Assembly: GCF_003014575.1 (NCBI RefSeq)
Contig: NZ_PYGF01000009.1
Span: 1-64,000, forward strand
Direction of reading: 5' to 3'
Length of the DNA: 64,000 bases
From: Cecembia rubra
GTDB taxonomy: Bacteria; Bacteroidota; Bacteroidia; Cytophagales; Cyclobacteriaceae
The translations under genes and the position numbers were made by a program. The notes beneath the pieces are model-generated. The model searched no databases, had not been told where the DNA came from, and saw nothing but the letters and a program-made list of their open reading frames with translations. Below are positions 9,193-17,601 of this stretch, piece after piece. The number at the start of each line of letters is the position of its first letter. Position 1 is the stretch's first letter.

Positions 9193-10412
9193 ATATGTTG
9201 AAACTGAGTTGGAAATATTTGGTGGCCAAGCCATTGAATACTGGGTTGAATATCATATTACTTGCTTTAGGTCTTGCCATCATCACGGTTCTTATACTGA
9301 TTCAGGATCAATTTGAAAAGAAAATGACGAGGGATGCAGAAGGTATCGACCTCGTGGTCGGGGCTAAGGGCAGTCCGCTTCAATTGATTTTATCTAGTGT
9401 TTACCACATTGATTTTCCAACTGGAAACATTGATATGCAAGACGCTATTGCCCTTTCTAAAAACCGTCTCATTAAGAATATAATACCTTTAGGCCTCGGT
9501 GATAATTATCAGGGATATCGGATCGTAGGGACAAACTATGATTACCTTGAGCTATATAATGCCAAAATGGGAGAAGGAAAAATATGGGAAAAGCCATTTG
9601 ATGTGGTTTTGGGATATGAGGTGGCTTCTAAACTGGGATTAACAGTTGGAGATAATTTTGTGGGATCGCATGGCATTGGCAGTAGTAGTCATGAACATGA
9701 TGAACATCCTTATAATGTAACTGGAATTTTAGCGAAGCAGGGAAATGTCCTTGATAAATTGGTCTTGACCAGTATTGAATCAGTATGGTATACCCATGAC
9801 GAAGGGCATGATCATGATAAATTTGAGAAGTCAGTATCTAAATCAGGGTTTCCTGAAACTGATGAGGAGCGGGAAGTGACCTCACTTTTGGTCCAATACC
9901 GTAATCCTATGGCTGCGGTCCAATTACCTCGATATATCAATAGCAGAAGTGCATTGCAGGCCGCTTCACCAGCATTTGAGATATCAAGGTTGTTTGAGCT
10001 TTTGGGTGTGGGAGTTAAACTGATTCAAGGTTTAGCAGTTGTTATTATTGTAATTGCTGGATTGGGAATTTTCATTGCGCTGTTCAATTCATTAAAAGAA
10101 AGAAAGTATGATCTTGCAGTAATGAGGACATTGGGAGCTTCAAGAGGTCAATTGTTCTTTCACATTGTGTTAGAAGGTGTGATTTTAACTGTTTTGGGAG
10201 CATTGGTCGGTATATTGATGGGGCACCTTTTTTTGGCTTTGCTCGTTATGCAAAATGAACAGGGTGCTGTCAGCGGACTTACCTCGGCAGTATTCCTGCA
10301 AGAAGAGGTTTGGATATTGGTCTATGCTATAATGGTAGGTATTATTGCCTCTCTTATACCTGCCTGGAGCGCTTATCAAACAGATATTGCAAAGCAATTA
10401 TCCAAACCTTAA
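9189..10412 (+). CDS. FtsX-like ABC permease with His-rich periplasmic loop
   Basis: A 407-residue MacB/FtsX-type permease: one membrane helix near 20-38, a large periplasmic domain (about 45-270), then three helices near 275-300, 320-350 and 370-395. The periplasmic domain has two His/Asp/Glu clusters: SHGIGSSSHEHDEHP (160-174; His161, 168, 170, 173) and THDEGHDHDK (202-211). Such clusters suggest binding of Zn or a related metal. With the ATPase upstream and a DUF3299 protein downstream it resembles, from memory, the ABC-DUF3299 arrangement of zinc-responsive zrg operons in Vibrio. That link is inference; generic lipoprotein export is the alternative. Confidence 0.88.
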   Translation: MNMLKLSWKYLVAKPLNTGLNIILLALGLAIITVLILIQDQFEKKMTRDAEGIDLVVGAKGSPLQLILSSVYHIDFPTGNIDMQDAIALSKNRLIKNIIPLGLGDNYQGYRIVGTNYDYLELYNAKMGEGKIWEKPFDVVLGYEVASKLGLTVGDNFVGSHGIGSSSHEHDEHPYNVTGILAKQGNVLDKLVLTSIESVWYTHDEGHDHDKFEKSVSKSGFPETDEEREVTSLLVQYRNPMAAVQLPRYINSRSALQAASPAFEISRLFELLGVGVKLIQGLAVVIIVIAGLGIFIALFNSLKERKYDLAVMRTLGASRGQLFFHIVLEGVILTVLGALVGILMGHLFLALLVMQNEQGAVSGLTSAVFLQEEVWILVYAIMVGIIASLIPAWSAYQTDIAKQLSKP

Positions 10413-10448
10413 ATTTCGGATTGAATATATATGTCACTCAAATAATAC

Positions 10449-10889
10449 ATGGAATTGAAAAGAATTGTATTTGTATTAAGCTTTGCCCTTTTTGGTAACT
10501 GGGCATTTAGTCAAACCGCACAAAATGTCTGGAGGGATTTATCTGATGTTACCTATAAAATCGGGCAAGATGAATTTGGAGAATTATACATACCTGTATT
10601 TAGCGATAAGATCAAAAAGTTAGAAGGTAAGGTAGTAGAAGCTGATGGTTTTATTATTCCATTTGAAGGGATGTTTAAGCCCGAGCACATCATCCTTTCT
10701 TCATTGCCTTTAGCAGAATGCTTTTTCTGCGGTTCAGGTGGACCAGAAACAGTTATGGAAGTTATGCTGAAGAATCCAATTAAATACACCTCTAAAAGGG
10801 TGAAAGTTAGAGGTAAATTGACATTGAATGACAAAGACCCTGAAAAACTTATGTATATTTTGAAAGATGCAGAATTATTGACCAACTAA
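10449..10889 (+). CDS. Secreted DUF3299-family protein
   Basis: A 146-residue protein with a signal peptide (cleavage near AFSQ, about 22). The body matches DUF3299: EADGFIIPFEG, then LAECFFCGSGGPE with Cys91 and Cys94 in a CxxC. The small OB-like family has no settled function, but it often sits next to FtsX-type ABC genes. It is last in the kinase-ABC operon, 36 bases after the permease and followed by a strong terminator. The CxxC beside a His-rich permease makes metal handling an attractive guess. Confidence 0.85.
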   Translation: MELKRIVFVLSFALFGNWAFSQTAQNVWRDLSDVTYKIGQDEFGELYIPVFSDKIKKLEGKVVEADGFIIPFEGMFKPEHIILSSLPLAECFFCGSGGPETVMEVMLKNPIKYTSKRVKVRGKLTLNDKDPEKLMYILKDAELLTN

Positions 10890-10916
10890 CTTGGCCAATG
10901 CCAATCTTAAATTAAT

Positions 10917-10953
10917 AAAAAGGGCAATCAAAAATCTTTGATTGCCCTTTTTT
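10917..10953. terminator. Bidirectional terminator
   Basis: Stem AGGGCAATCAAA / TTGATTGCCCT with a short loop, with A-rich sequence before and T-rich after. It lies between convergent genes and can serve both the DUF3299 operon and the aminotransferase. Confidence 0.85.
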
Positions 10954-10965
10954 GATGCTTTGGAA

Positions 10966-11793
10966 TCAAGCTGAAAGAATCATCGATTTTTCCATTTCGA
11001 AGAACTTTTCCATTAATTTTCCGGTGATAGGACCAATTTTTCCATCCCCTATCTTACGGTCATCGATCTGCGTGACAGGAAGTATTTTTTTAGTGGTACT
11101 GGTCATAAAGACCTCTTCTGCATCCAATACATCCTTAAGACTTAACTCTTTTATTTCTGTTTCCGGGGCAAGTTCAAGTACTCTTTTTCTGGTGATCCCG
11201 TGTAATATATGCTTGTCTGGAGTTGATATCTTATTGTTTTTAATAACAAAGATGTTAGACCTGGAGCTTTCTGAAATTATTCCGTTTGAATGGTAAAGTA
11301 CATCTTCAGCACCTTCTTTTTTCCAAATTGCACTGTGCCATACCGGGAATGCATAATTAGTGGTTTTTATATCTGCAATTGCCCTTACGTGTTCTATAGA
11401 CAGTAACTTAACACCGTATTCATATTTGGAAGGGGAAGGGAAATCCAAATCTTCACAAAAGATGAATAGAGAACCCTGAGTGGGAGTGAAATGATTATCT
11501 GAAACACCTCCCGTTAAAAGCATTCTTATACCCCCAAATTCCAGGTCATTTCTTTGGATCAGGTCATGAATGATCTGGGCCAGTTCATTTTTGGTATAGG
11601 GAAGATAGAGATGGGTTTTTGCAGCGGACCGGATAAACCTATCCAGGTAATCACTCAAGAATAATGGTTGATAATGAGATGTCCGGAAGAAATCAAAAAT
11701 TCCATAACCTCTTATTAATCCAATATCCATTGGATGAACTGAAGCTAGATGAGAAGGGATGACTTTATCTATGGCAAAACAGAATGCTTTCAT
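10966..11793 (-). CDS. Class IV PLP aminotransferase
   Basis: A fold-type IV PLP enzyme of about 275 residues, the family of branched-chain aminotransferase, D-amino acid transaminase and aminodeoxychorismate lyase. The likely Schiff-base Lys lies in DIKTTNYAFP (about 143), and the phosphate-binding segment ISESSRSNIFV is conserved, as is the N-terminal DIGLIRGYGIFDFFR. Residues that would separate the subfamilies are not decisive by eye, so no symbol is given. ATG at 11793 preferred to an in-frame TTG at 11799. TAATTTTG at 11820-11827 on the minus strand is a candidate -7 box. Confidence 0.88.
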   Translation of the reverse strand: MKAFCFAIDKVIPSHLASVHPMDIGLIRGYGIFDFFRTSHYQPLFLSDYLDRFIRSAAKTHLYLPYTKNELAQIIHDLIQRNDLEFGGIRMLLTGGVSDNHFTPTQGSLFIFCEDLDFPSPSKYEYGVKLLSIEHVRAIADIKTTNYAFPVWHSAIWKKEGAEDVLYHSNGIISESSRSNIFVIKNNKISTPDKHILHGITRKRVLELAPETEIKELSLKDVLDAEEVFMTSTTKKILPVTQIDDRKIGDGKIGPITGKLMEKFFEMEKSMILSA

Positions 11794-11819
11794 GGTCAAG
11801 TGATAAGATTAAAGTTTTT

Positions 11820-11827
11820 CAAAATTA
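11820..11827 (-). promoter_or_regulatory. Candidate -7 box for the class IV aminotransferase
   Basis: Minus strand TAATTTTG matches TAnnTTTG exactly, about 27 bases upstream of the chosen ATG. No good -33 element is visible. Confidence 0.35.
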
Positions 11828-12011
11828 CATAATCTTATGAAAGGAAAAATATTTAATAGAAAGACATTGTTGCTATCCTCTTTATTGCATCAATTAATTA
11901 ATTATTTAAATCTAAAACAGGATTTTTCTAATTCAATTCAAAAAAATGATAATAAAAAGAATTTTTATTAATTAAATTAATACTAAATTGCAGAAGAAAT
12001 GTCGGTTATAT

Positions 12012-12440
12012 ATGAATAATGTTTTCAGATCTATCTTTTTTGTAATGATTTTCTTTCAAGCTGGATGTAATATTGAGAAAGTTGATGAGGCAAAATTACT
12101 TAGAGTTGAGGTGATCGCTATTCATGATGAGGTCATGCCTTTGATGGGAGAGCTTAAGTCTTTGAAAAAAGAAGTCAAATTGAAAACAGCAAATTTATTG
12201 GAATCAGACTCATCAGCTAATGCTGAAAAAATCAAAGAGCTAAGAGATCTTGAAAATCAGTTGGATGATGCTTTTGAAGGTATGTTTGTTTGGATGAGGC
12301 AATATAAAGCTCCAGATGAATCGGTTTCAGAAGAGGAGGCGAAAGCCTATTTGACCCAACAAAAAATTTTGGTAGAAAAAGTTAATAAAGACATTAAAGA
12401 AGCACTTCAAGCTGCTAAAGTTGAATTGGGGAAAATTTAA
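12012..12440 (+). CDS. Small coiled-coil lipoprotein of unknown function
   Basis: About 142 residues. The N-terminal hydrophobic stretch ends in a lipobox (FFQAGC, Cys about 19), so this is probably a lipoprotein. The rest is highly charged and helical with likely coiled coils (ELKSLKKEVKLKTANL; KIKELRDLENQLDD). Similar Cytophagales proteins are, from memory, sometimes labelled viral A-type inclusion protein, a name without functional meaning. ATG at 12012 chosen because it places the signal peptide correctly; an upstream TTG at 11988 adds only a charged tail. The stop overlaps the convergent cytochrome gene by 4 bases. Confidence 0.75.
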   Translation: MNNVFRSIFFVMIFFQAGCNIEKVDEAKLLRVEVIAIHDEVMPLMGELKSLKKEVKLKTANLLESDSSANAEKIKELRDLENQLDDAFEGMFVWMRQYKAPDESVSEEEAKAYLTQQKILVEKVNKDIKEALQAAKVELGKI

Positions 12441-12883
12441 TTTTTATCACCTAAGAATTTTTCAACAGAGTTGGCATCAATTACTCCTTCCTGGTTTCCC
12501 CAAATATTATAAATATAGGTGAGTATTCTTGCAATTTCTAAATTGGTAAGGTGAGGATTTCCTGGCATAGGCTGATTATAGATTTCGCCATTCACAATGA
12601 TTTCCCCCTGAAGTCCATGCTTGATGATTCTAGCGGTCCTTCCTATATCTTCTTTCATGTAATCAGAAGGATTGAGAGGAGGGATAAGTTTTCCGAGCCC
12701 TGATCCATCTTTTTGATGGCAATTGGCACAGTACAGTTCATAAAGATTTTTTCCTTCTATTGCGTACTGAAGGACTTTTGTGTCTTTGATGGAGGTAAGA
12801 GTTTTCTCTTCATTTGACTTTTGGGTATTGCAACCAAAAAAGATCAAGACCTTTAAGCAAAATCCCAATGCAATAAGCCTCAT
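12437..12883 (-). CDS. Monoheme c-type cytochrome lipoprotein
   Basis: A 148-residue exported cytochrome c. The signal peptide ends in a lipobox-like FFGC. Heme attachment is CANCH (about 54-58) and the likely axial Met is in QPMPGNPHLT. The domain pattern (GKNLYELYCANCHQKDGSG, IARILTYIYN) is that of class I cytochromes. It lies 3 bases after the SCO1 gene on the same strand, so the two are surely cotranscribed; a role as electron carrier or in copper-dependent oxidase maturation is inferred. Confidence 0.92.
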   Translation of the reverse strand: MRLIALGFCLKVLIFFGCNTQKSNEEKTLTSIKDTKVLQYAIEGKNLYELYCANCHQKDGSGLGKLIPPLNPSDYMKEDIGRTARIIKHGLQGEIIVNGEIYNQPMPGNPHLTNLEIARILTYIYNIWGNQEGVIDANSVEKFLGDKN

Positions 12884-12886
12884 AGT

Positions 12887-13540
12887 TTATTTCAATAATT
12901 TGGGAATGTCTTTCATTAATTTATTCACATGCTCTTCTTTGGTGCCATCATATACACCTCTTATTCTTCCGTCTTGATCTACTAGAACAAAAGCGCCGGA
13001 ATGTAAAATTCCTCCTGGTTCATTTTTATCGGACATGGCTGTGGTCAGGTAGCTGGTTTGGCCTATTTCAAAGATTTTTTCCTGATCCCCAGATAGGAAA
13101 TTCCAGGTAATATCATCTTCTACACCGATTTTTGAAGCATAATCTTTGAGTAATTCCGGGGTGTCATGCTCAGGGTCCAAAGTATGGCTTAGTATCATGA
13201 AGTTTGGTTCATCCTTGAATTTATCATATACCCTCAACATCTGAGTTTTCATAATTGGGCAAATTGTAGGGCAGGTAGTGAAAAAAAAGTCAGCAACATA
13301 AATTTTACCGGATACGGTGGAGTTGTTAACTTCCTTTCCCTCCTGATTAATAAATGAAAAATCTGCTATTTTATGATAGACTGTATCTTTTACAGTTTTA
13401 CCCTCAATTTCAAATTCATTTACGTGCCAGTTGCCCAAAATAGGGAGAGAAGCTGTGTTCTCGTCCTTGTCTTTAGTCCCTGTACAAGAAAATTGGAAAG
13501 TAAACAAGGCAAATATTATGATTGCTAAATTTGATTTCAT
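12887..13540 (-). CDS. SCO1/SenC family copper chaperone
   Basis: A 217-residue thioredoxin-fold lipoprotein (lipobox QFSC). It has the SCO copper motif CPTICP with both Cys, and the distal copper-ligand His in LSHTLDPEHDTP. SCO proteins deliver copper to the CuA centre of cytochrome c oxidase. The cytochrome c gene follows immediately, and HemJ lies upstream on the same strand. The 194-base gap upstream holds a small palindromic repeat but no clear promoter. Confidence 0.93.
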   Translation of the reverse strand: MKSNLAIIIFALFTFQFSCTGTKDKDENTASLPILGNWHVNEFEIEGKTVKDTVYHKIADFSFINQEGKEVNNSTVSGKIYVADFFFTTCPTICPIMKTQMLRVYDKFKDEPNFMILSHTLDPEHDTPELLKDYASKIGVEDDITWNFLSGDQEKIFEIGQTSYLTTAMSDKNEPGGILHSGAFVLVDQDGRIRGVYDGTKEEHVNKLMKDIPKLLK

Positions 13541-13640
13541 ATTGAACTTTTAATTTTATCATGAATGTCAGCTTTCTTACCAGTAGAATCTTCCCTATAA
13601 AATAAACTTACAATTTCAAGCCAATATCAATGAATAACTT

Positions 13641-13656
13641 GTCCGCCAAGGCGGAT
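13641..13656. repeat. Small palindromic repeat, copy 1
   Basis: GTCCGCCAAGGCGGAT: a 6-bp perfect stem (TCCGCC/GGCGGA) with a 2-base gap. It lies in the gap between SCO1 and hemJ. A related element occurs at 14368-14383. Confidence 0.5.
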
Positions 13657-13734
13657 CCGATATCTATTCATATCAGGTTTATTCAAGTCCCACTTTAAAT
13701 TGGTTACTGGTTTAATTAGGGAAATACATAAATT

Positions 13735-14280
13735 TTATTGTTGATTCTCTTTTTCCCTTACTTTTTTATACCATTTAATTCCCAGCATCATCAAGATACT
13801 TAGTGCCAGTAAACCTACAATTCCCCATACCACACTAATAAGACTCTTGAGTACTATTAGAAAGACGATAGAAAAAAGCAAAAGGGTAGATAATTCATTC
13901 CACATTCTTAACTGTGTGGAGGTCCATTTTGCTTTTCCGTTCTGTAAATCTTTATAAATTTTATGGCATATCATGTGATATACGTACAATACAAGGACAA
14001 ATCCTAATTTGGCCTGCATAAATCCCATTTGCATATACCCCCACCTGTAATACAAAACCCAAAAACCAAATATCAAGGTCAGTAATGCAGAGGGCCAAGT
14101 AATGATATACCATAGGCGTTGAGCCATAAGGTTGAGTTGGGGGAGCAATATTGCTCTCTCCTGTACTGTTTTTTCCATGGCTTCCACCTGGTAAATAAAC
14201 AGTCTAACAATGTAAAAAAGCCCTGCAAACCAGGTTACAACGAAGATGATGTGCAGTGCTTTTATATATTCAAATGCCAT
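13735..14280 (-). CDS. hemJ: Protoporphyrinogen oxidase HemJ (CopD-like membrane protein)
   Basis: A 181-residue integral membrane protein with four or five helices. The N-terminus KALHIIFVVTWFAGLFY, with His10, and the segment MQAKLGFVL with a conserved Lys are hallmarks of HemJ (UPF0093), which oxidises protoporphyrinogen IX in heme synthesis. Such proteins are often labelled CopD family. It is 194 bases from the SCO1-cytochrome c pair on the same strand, consistent with heme/respiratory assembly. Confidence 0.88.
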   Translation of the reverse strand: MAFEYIKALHIIFVVTWFAGLFYIVRLFIYQVEAMEKTVQERAILLPQLNLMAQRLWYIITWPSALLTLIFGFWVLYYRWGYMQMGFMQAKLGFVLVLYVYHMICHKIYKDLQNGKAKWTSTQLRMWNELSTLLLFSIVFLIVLKSLISVVWGIVGLLALSILMMLGIKWYKKVREKENQQ

Positions 14281-14367
14281 CTTGGAAATTTTCTACTAAA
14301 TTAAGGCTTTAAACCTGAAATATGCATTAAAATTTCTCCGCAACAGGGCACAAGTTATTAAGTGCTG

Positions 14368-14383
14368 ATCTGCCACGGCGGAT
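14368..14383. repeat. Small palindromic repeat, copy 2
   Basis: ATCTGCCACGGCGGAT: 7-base arms with one T/G wobble around a 2-base gap, closely related to copy 1 at 13641. It lies between the divergent hemJ and the gene at 14526; the rest of this 245-base gap shows nothing clear. Confidence 0.45.
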
Positions 14384-14525
14384 TTAATCAATCGATCCAT
14401 TACATTTAGCTCAATCATCCTATAGATGACTATACTTCATTTGTTAAATGCCCGTTCTTTTGTATTTTGAACTCTGATTAAGAAATCTAATACATAATCT
14501 GGGTAAATTTAAACTACTAATTCGA

Positions 14526-14930
14526 ATGAGTAATCGTTTTGTGTTTTATTCCCTTATTTTGATTGTAGTTGGGGTCGTAGCGTGGATAATCAGTGACACC
14601 ATTTCCCAGCCTGGAATTTCAGATCTGAAGGGTGAGTTTAAGGAAATGGCCTTTTACAGGAATGAAAACAACACAGGACCTATCAAAAGGATATATGCAG
14701 TCTATACCTCTGATACAACTTGGACTGAGATGAAAGCCTATGGTGGATATATGCCCCATACCAAATACGGAAACACTAAAGTTTATTTTTTTAATTCATT
14801 GGACCATACGCCCAAATTTCTCAAGCCAGAAGCTCCCCATTTTGACGCCACTTGGAAAGAATACTGTATTGGGATGTATGAAAAGTCAGCAATGGGCCAA
14901 GAGAATTTCATCAGGTATCCATTCAATTAA
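14526..14930 (+). CDS. Conserved hypothetical, N-terminally membrane anchored
   Basis: I do not recognise this 134-residue protein. It has one N-terminal hydrophobic helix (about 6-24) and no cleavage site, so it is probably anchored with its C-terminal domain outside the membrane. The soluble part is rich in aromatic residues and has one Cys (EYCIGMYEK). Codon use matches the neighbours. It is followed by meaB after 36 bases, so cotranscription is possible but no functional link is evident. Confidence 0.7.
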   Translation: MSNRFVFYSLILIVVGVVAWIISDTISQPGISDLKGEFKEMAFYRNENNTGPIKRIYAVYTSDTTWTEMKAYGGYMPHTKYGNTKVYFFNSLDHTPKFLKPEAPHFDATWKEYCIGMYEKSAMGQENFIRYPFN

Positions 14931-14966
14931 ATAAGATATATTAGGGAAATCATTGTCTCGTAATCA

Positions 14967-15971
14967 TTGGAAAAATTGAAAAAGAAAAGCAGACTTTCTG
15001 TTGAATCGTACATTGAGGGGGTATTAAAAGGAGATAGAATGGTCCTCAGCAGAGCTATTACTTTGGTCGAGAGTTCCCTGCTGTCAGACCAACTTTTAGC
15101 CGAGAAAGTGATGGAAGGGGTTCTGCCATATTCAGGCAAATCTATCAGGATTGGGGTTACAGGCGTTCCGGGAGTAGGGAAAAGCACATTTATTGAAAGT
15201 TTTGGAAAGATTCTGCTGGATAAAGGATACAAACTTGCCGTATTGGCTATTGATCCGAGTAGCCCAAAGTCAGGAGGTAGTATTTTGGGGGACAAAACCA
15301 GGATGGAGGAACTTTCTGCGGATAAAAGAGCCTATATCCGTCCAAGTCCTGCTGGAGCAAGTTTGGGTGGGGTTAGCGCCAGAACCAGGGAATCCATGAT
15401 TCTCTGTGAGGCAGCAGGACATGATGTGATTCTAATTGAAACCGTAGGTGTAGGACAATCAGAGATTGCGGTAAAAGGAATGGTTGACTTTTTTCTCCTG
15501 CTAATGTTGGCAGGGGCTGGAGATGAATTGCAGGGAATAAAAAAAGGAATTATAGAAATGTGTGACGCATTGATTATCAACAAAGCTGATGGAGAAAATG
15601 TGGAGGCAGCAAAAAGGGCAAAAAGAGAATATGCCAATGCCCTTCACCTTTTTCCTGCTAAAGAAAGTGGCTGGGTCCCTCAGGTTAAAACATGTTCTGC
15701 TTTGGAAAAATCAGGTTTGGAGGCGGCCTGGGAAATGATAATTGAATTTAAAGATAAAATGACAGCAAATGGGTATCTCGAATTCAACAGGCAAGAACAG
15801 CGGGCCAATTGGATGCAGGAACATGTCAGGTACTTAATAGAAAATAACTTTCTCCATAATCCAAAAGTCAAAAGTAGAATGGGCGAAATACTTCCAGGTA
15901 TTAAATCCGGTAAATATTCAGCGATTGCCAAAGCAAGGGAATTGGTGGATTTATTTTTAATAAACAGATGA
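14967..15971 (+). CDS. meaB: Methylmalonyl-CoA mutase-associated GTPase MeaB
   Basis: A 334-residue G3E-type GTPase that protects and gates cofactor loading of adenosylcobalamin-dependent methylmalonyl-CoA mutase. Visible motifs: P-loop GVPGVGKST (about 59-67), DPSSPKSGGSILGDKTRM, the switch segment ETVGVGQSE and the base-specificity motif NKAD. The start is TTG at 14967: an in-frame TAA lies 6 bases upstream, and the family N-terminus (RLSVESYIEGVLKGDR) begins before any ATG. Its targets MutA/MutB lie 3.4 kb downstream on the same strand, separated by minus-strand dnaA and nucleotidase genes. Confidence 0.95.
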   Translation: MEKLKKKSRLSVESYIEGVLKGDRMVLSRAITLVESSLLSDQLLAEKVMEGVLPYSGKSIRIGVTGVPGVGKSTFIESFGKILLDKGYKLAVLAIDPSSPKSGGSILGDKTRMEELSADKRAYIRPSPAGASLGGVSARTRESMILCEAAGHDVILIETVGVGQSEIAVKGMVDFFLLLMLAGAGDELQGIKKGIIEMCDALIINKADGENVEAAKRAKREYANALHLFPAKESGWVPQVKTCSALEKSGLEAAWEMIIEFKDKMTANGYLEFNRQEQRANWMQEHVRYLIENNFLHNPKVKSRMGEILPGIKSGKYSAIAKARELVDLFLINR

Positions 15972-16042
15972 GGGGAATAAATACATCATTGAATTAATCG
16001 CCAGTACTTAACAGCAAACTGGGAAAGATTTCACTCCAAAAT

Positions 16043-16069
16043 AAAAAAATGCGGTCAATAGGACCGCAT
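16043..16069 (-). terminator. dnaA terminator overlapping its stop codon
   Basis: Minus strand: ATGCGGTC / GACCGCAT stem with a 4-base loop, then seven T. The upstream arm is formed by the last codons of dnaA, and the stop codon lies in the loop and downstream arm. Confidence 0.85.
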
Positions 16070-17479
16070 TTTGAATTTCTTTTTAAGATCATTGACCGAA
16101 TTTCGGAATGCTGTATCGGTGTCCATCAGATCATTGACTGTCTGTACGGCATGGATAACCGTACTGTGGTCCCTTCCTCCAAAATGATAGCCAATAGATT
16201 TTAAGGAGTGATTGGTAAACTCTTTTGAAAAATACATCGCGACCTGTCGGGCAGTGACAATTTCTTTTTTCCTTGTTTTGGCCTTAAGGTCATCCATTTT
16301 AATGTCAAAATATTCAGAAACAGTTTTTTGGATAAAGTCAATCCCTACTTCATTCTCAATATCCTTGACAATGTTTTTCATGATAGTCTTGGCCAAGGTA
16401 AGGTCGATGTCCACCCTATTCAAAGAAGCATGGGCAATTAAGGAAATCAAAACCCCTTCCAGTTCCCGGACATTTGTATCTACAGTGTAGGCCAGGTATT
16501 CAACTACATCATCTGGAATAAATATGCCTTCTGATTGCATTTTTCTTCTTATAATGGCCACTCTTGTTTCGAAATCAGGCATCTGCAGGTCAGCTGTCAA
16601 ACCCCATTTGAATCTTGAAAGCAGCCTTTCCTCCAAACCTTTTAGGTCCTTAGGAGGGCAGTCAGAAGTCATAATGATTTGTTTTTTGTTTTGGTGAAGG
16701 TGATTAAAGATGTGGAAAAACATCTCCTGTGTTCTATCTTTTCCCGCCAAAAACTGAATATCATCAATGATCAAAACATCTACCTGCATGTAGAAATTTG
16801 TAAAAGTTTTAACATTGCCATCTTTAATGGCATCCATAAACTGGTTTACAAATTTCTCTGAAGAAACATATAGGACAAATTTGTCATCTGGTCCATTTTT
16901 GATCTCATTGCCGATTGCCTGTACCAAATGGGTTTTTCCAAGTCCTACTCCTCCATATACCATCAATGGATTAAATGAGGTCACTCCCGGTTTGTTGGCC
17001 ACTGCAAACCCAGCAGATCTTGCCAGACGGTTACAATCGCCTTCTATATAAGTACTGAAAGTATAATTGGGATTGAGGTTGGACTGAAGCAACATTGTAC
17101 TGTCCAGAGATTGCATGTCAAAAGGGCTTTTGCTTTCAACTGTTGAAGCATTGGCTTTTTTTGGATTAGGATTGGAGTTGCCTTGAGGAAAGCTTACTAC
17201 GTAAGGTTGATTTTGAGAATTGCCTTTGTCTACCACTACTGCGTACTCCAATCTGCCATTAGGGCCAATCGTAGATTTAATAGCAAGCTTCAAAACCTGA
17301 ACATAGTTGTCTTCCAGCCACTCATAAAAAAACTGACTAGGTACCTGAATGGTAAGTGTACTCCCCTCTAATCTTACAGGGTTGATAGGTTTGAACCAGG
17401 TTGAAAAACTCTGTTCATTGACGTGCTGCTCGATTACACGCAAACATTCATTCCAAACTGCATTAGCCTCTGAACTCAT
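16055..17479 (-). CDS. dnaA: Chromosomal replication initiator DnaA
   Basis: A 474-residue initiator ATPase. Domain I (about 1-80), a variable linker, the AAA+ domain with Walker A GGVGLGKTH and Walker B LIIDDIQFLAGK, then domain IV with the DnaA-box recognition helix GGRDHSTVIHA. Full length and intact. There is no dnaN next to it, and the 122-base upstream gap shows only one poor DnaA-box-like TTATCCAAG, so there is no evidence that oriC is here. In Bacteroidota dnaA is often away from the origin. Confidence 0.98.
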   Translation of the reverse strand: MSSEANAVWNECLRVIEQHVNEQSFSTWFKPINPVRLEGSTLTIQVPSQFFYEWLEDNYVQVLKLAIKSTIGPNGRLEYAVVVDKGNSQNQPYVVSFPQGNSNPNPKKANASTVESKSPFDMQSLDSTMLLQSNLNPNYTFSTYIEGDCNRLARSAGFAVANKPGVTSFNPLMVYGGVGLGKTHLVQAIGNEIKNGPDDKFVLYVSSEKFVNQFMDAIKDGNVKTFTNFYMQVDVLIIDDIQFLAGKDRTQEMFFHIFNHLHQNKKQIIMTSDCPPKDLKGLEERLLSRFKWGLTADLQMPDFETRVAIIRRKMQSEGIFIPDDVVEYLAYTVDTNVRELEGVLISLIAHASLNRVDIDLTLAKTIMKNIVKDIENEVGIDFIQKTVSEYFDIKMDDLKAKTRKKEIVTARQVAMYFSKEFTNHSLKSIGYHFGGRDHSTVIHAVQTVNDLMDTDTAFRNSVNDLKKKFKMRSY

Positions 17480-17601
17480 TTAGTACTCAATAATTATCCA
17501 AGCGAAAGAATTGATGATTTTTGCTGACTCCCTGCCTTTTTGGAGGGCATCAAATTTGGGGAAAATAAATTTAAATAAAAAATCAAAAACACCTTGACTT
17601 T

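Noticed and set aside
17480-17601. Possible oriC next to dnaA
   Set aside because: Only one poor DnaA-box-like sequence (TTATCCAAG) and no cluster, AT-rich unwinding repeats or dnaN nearby.
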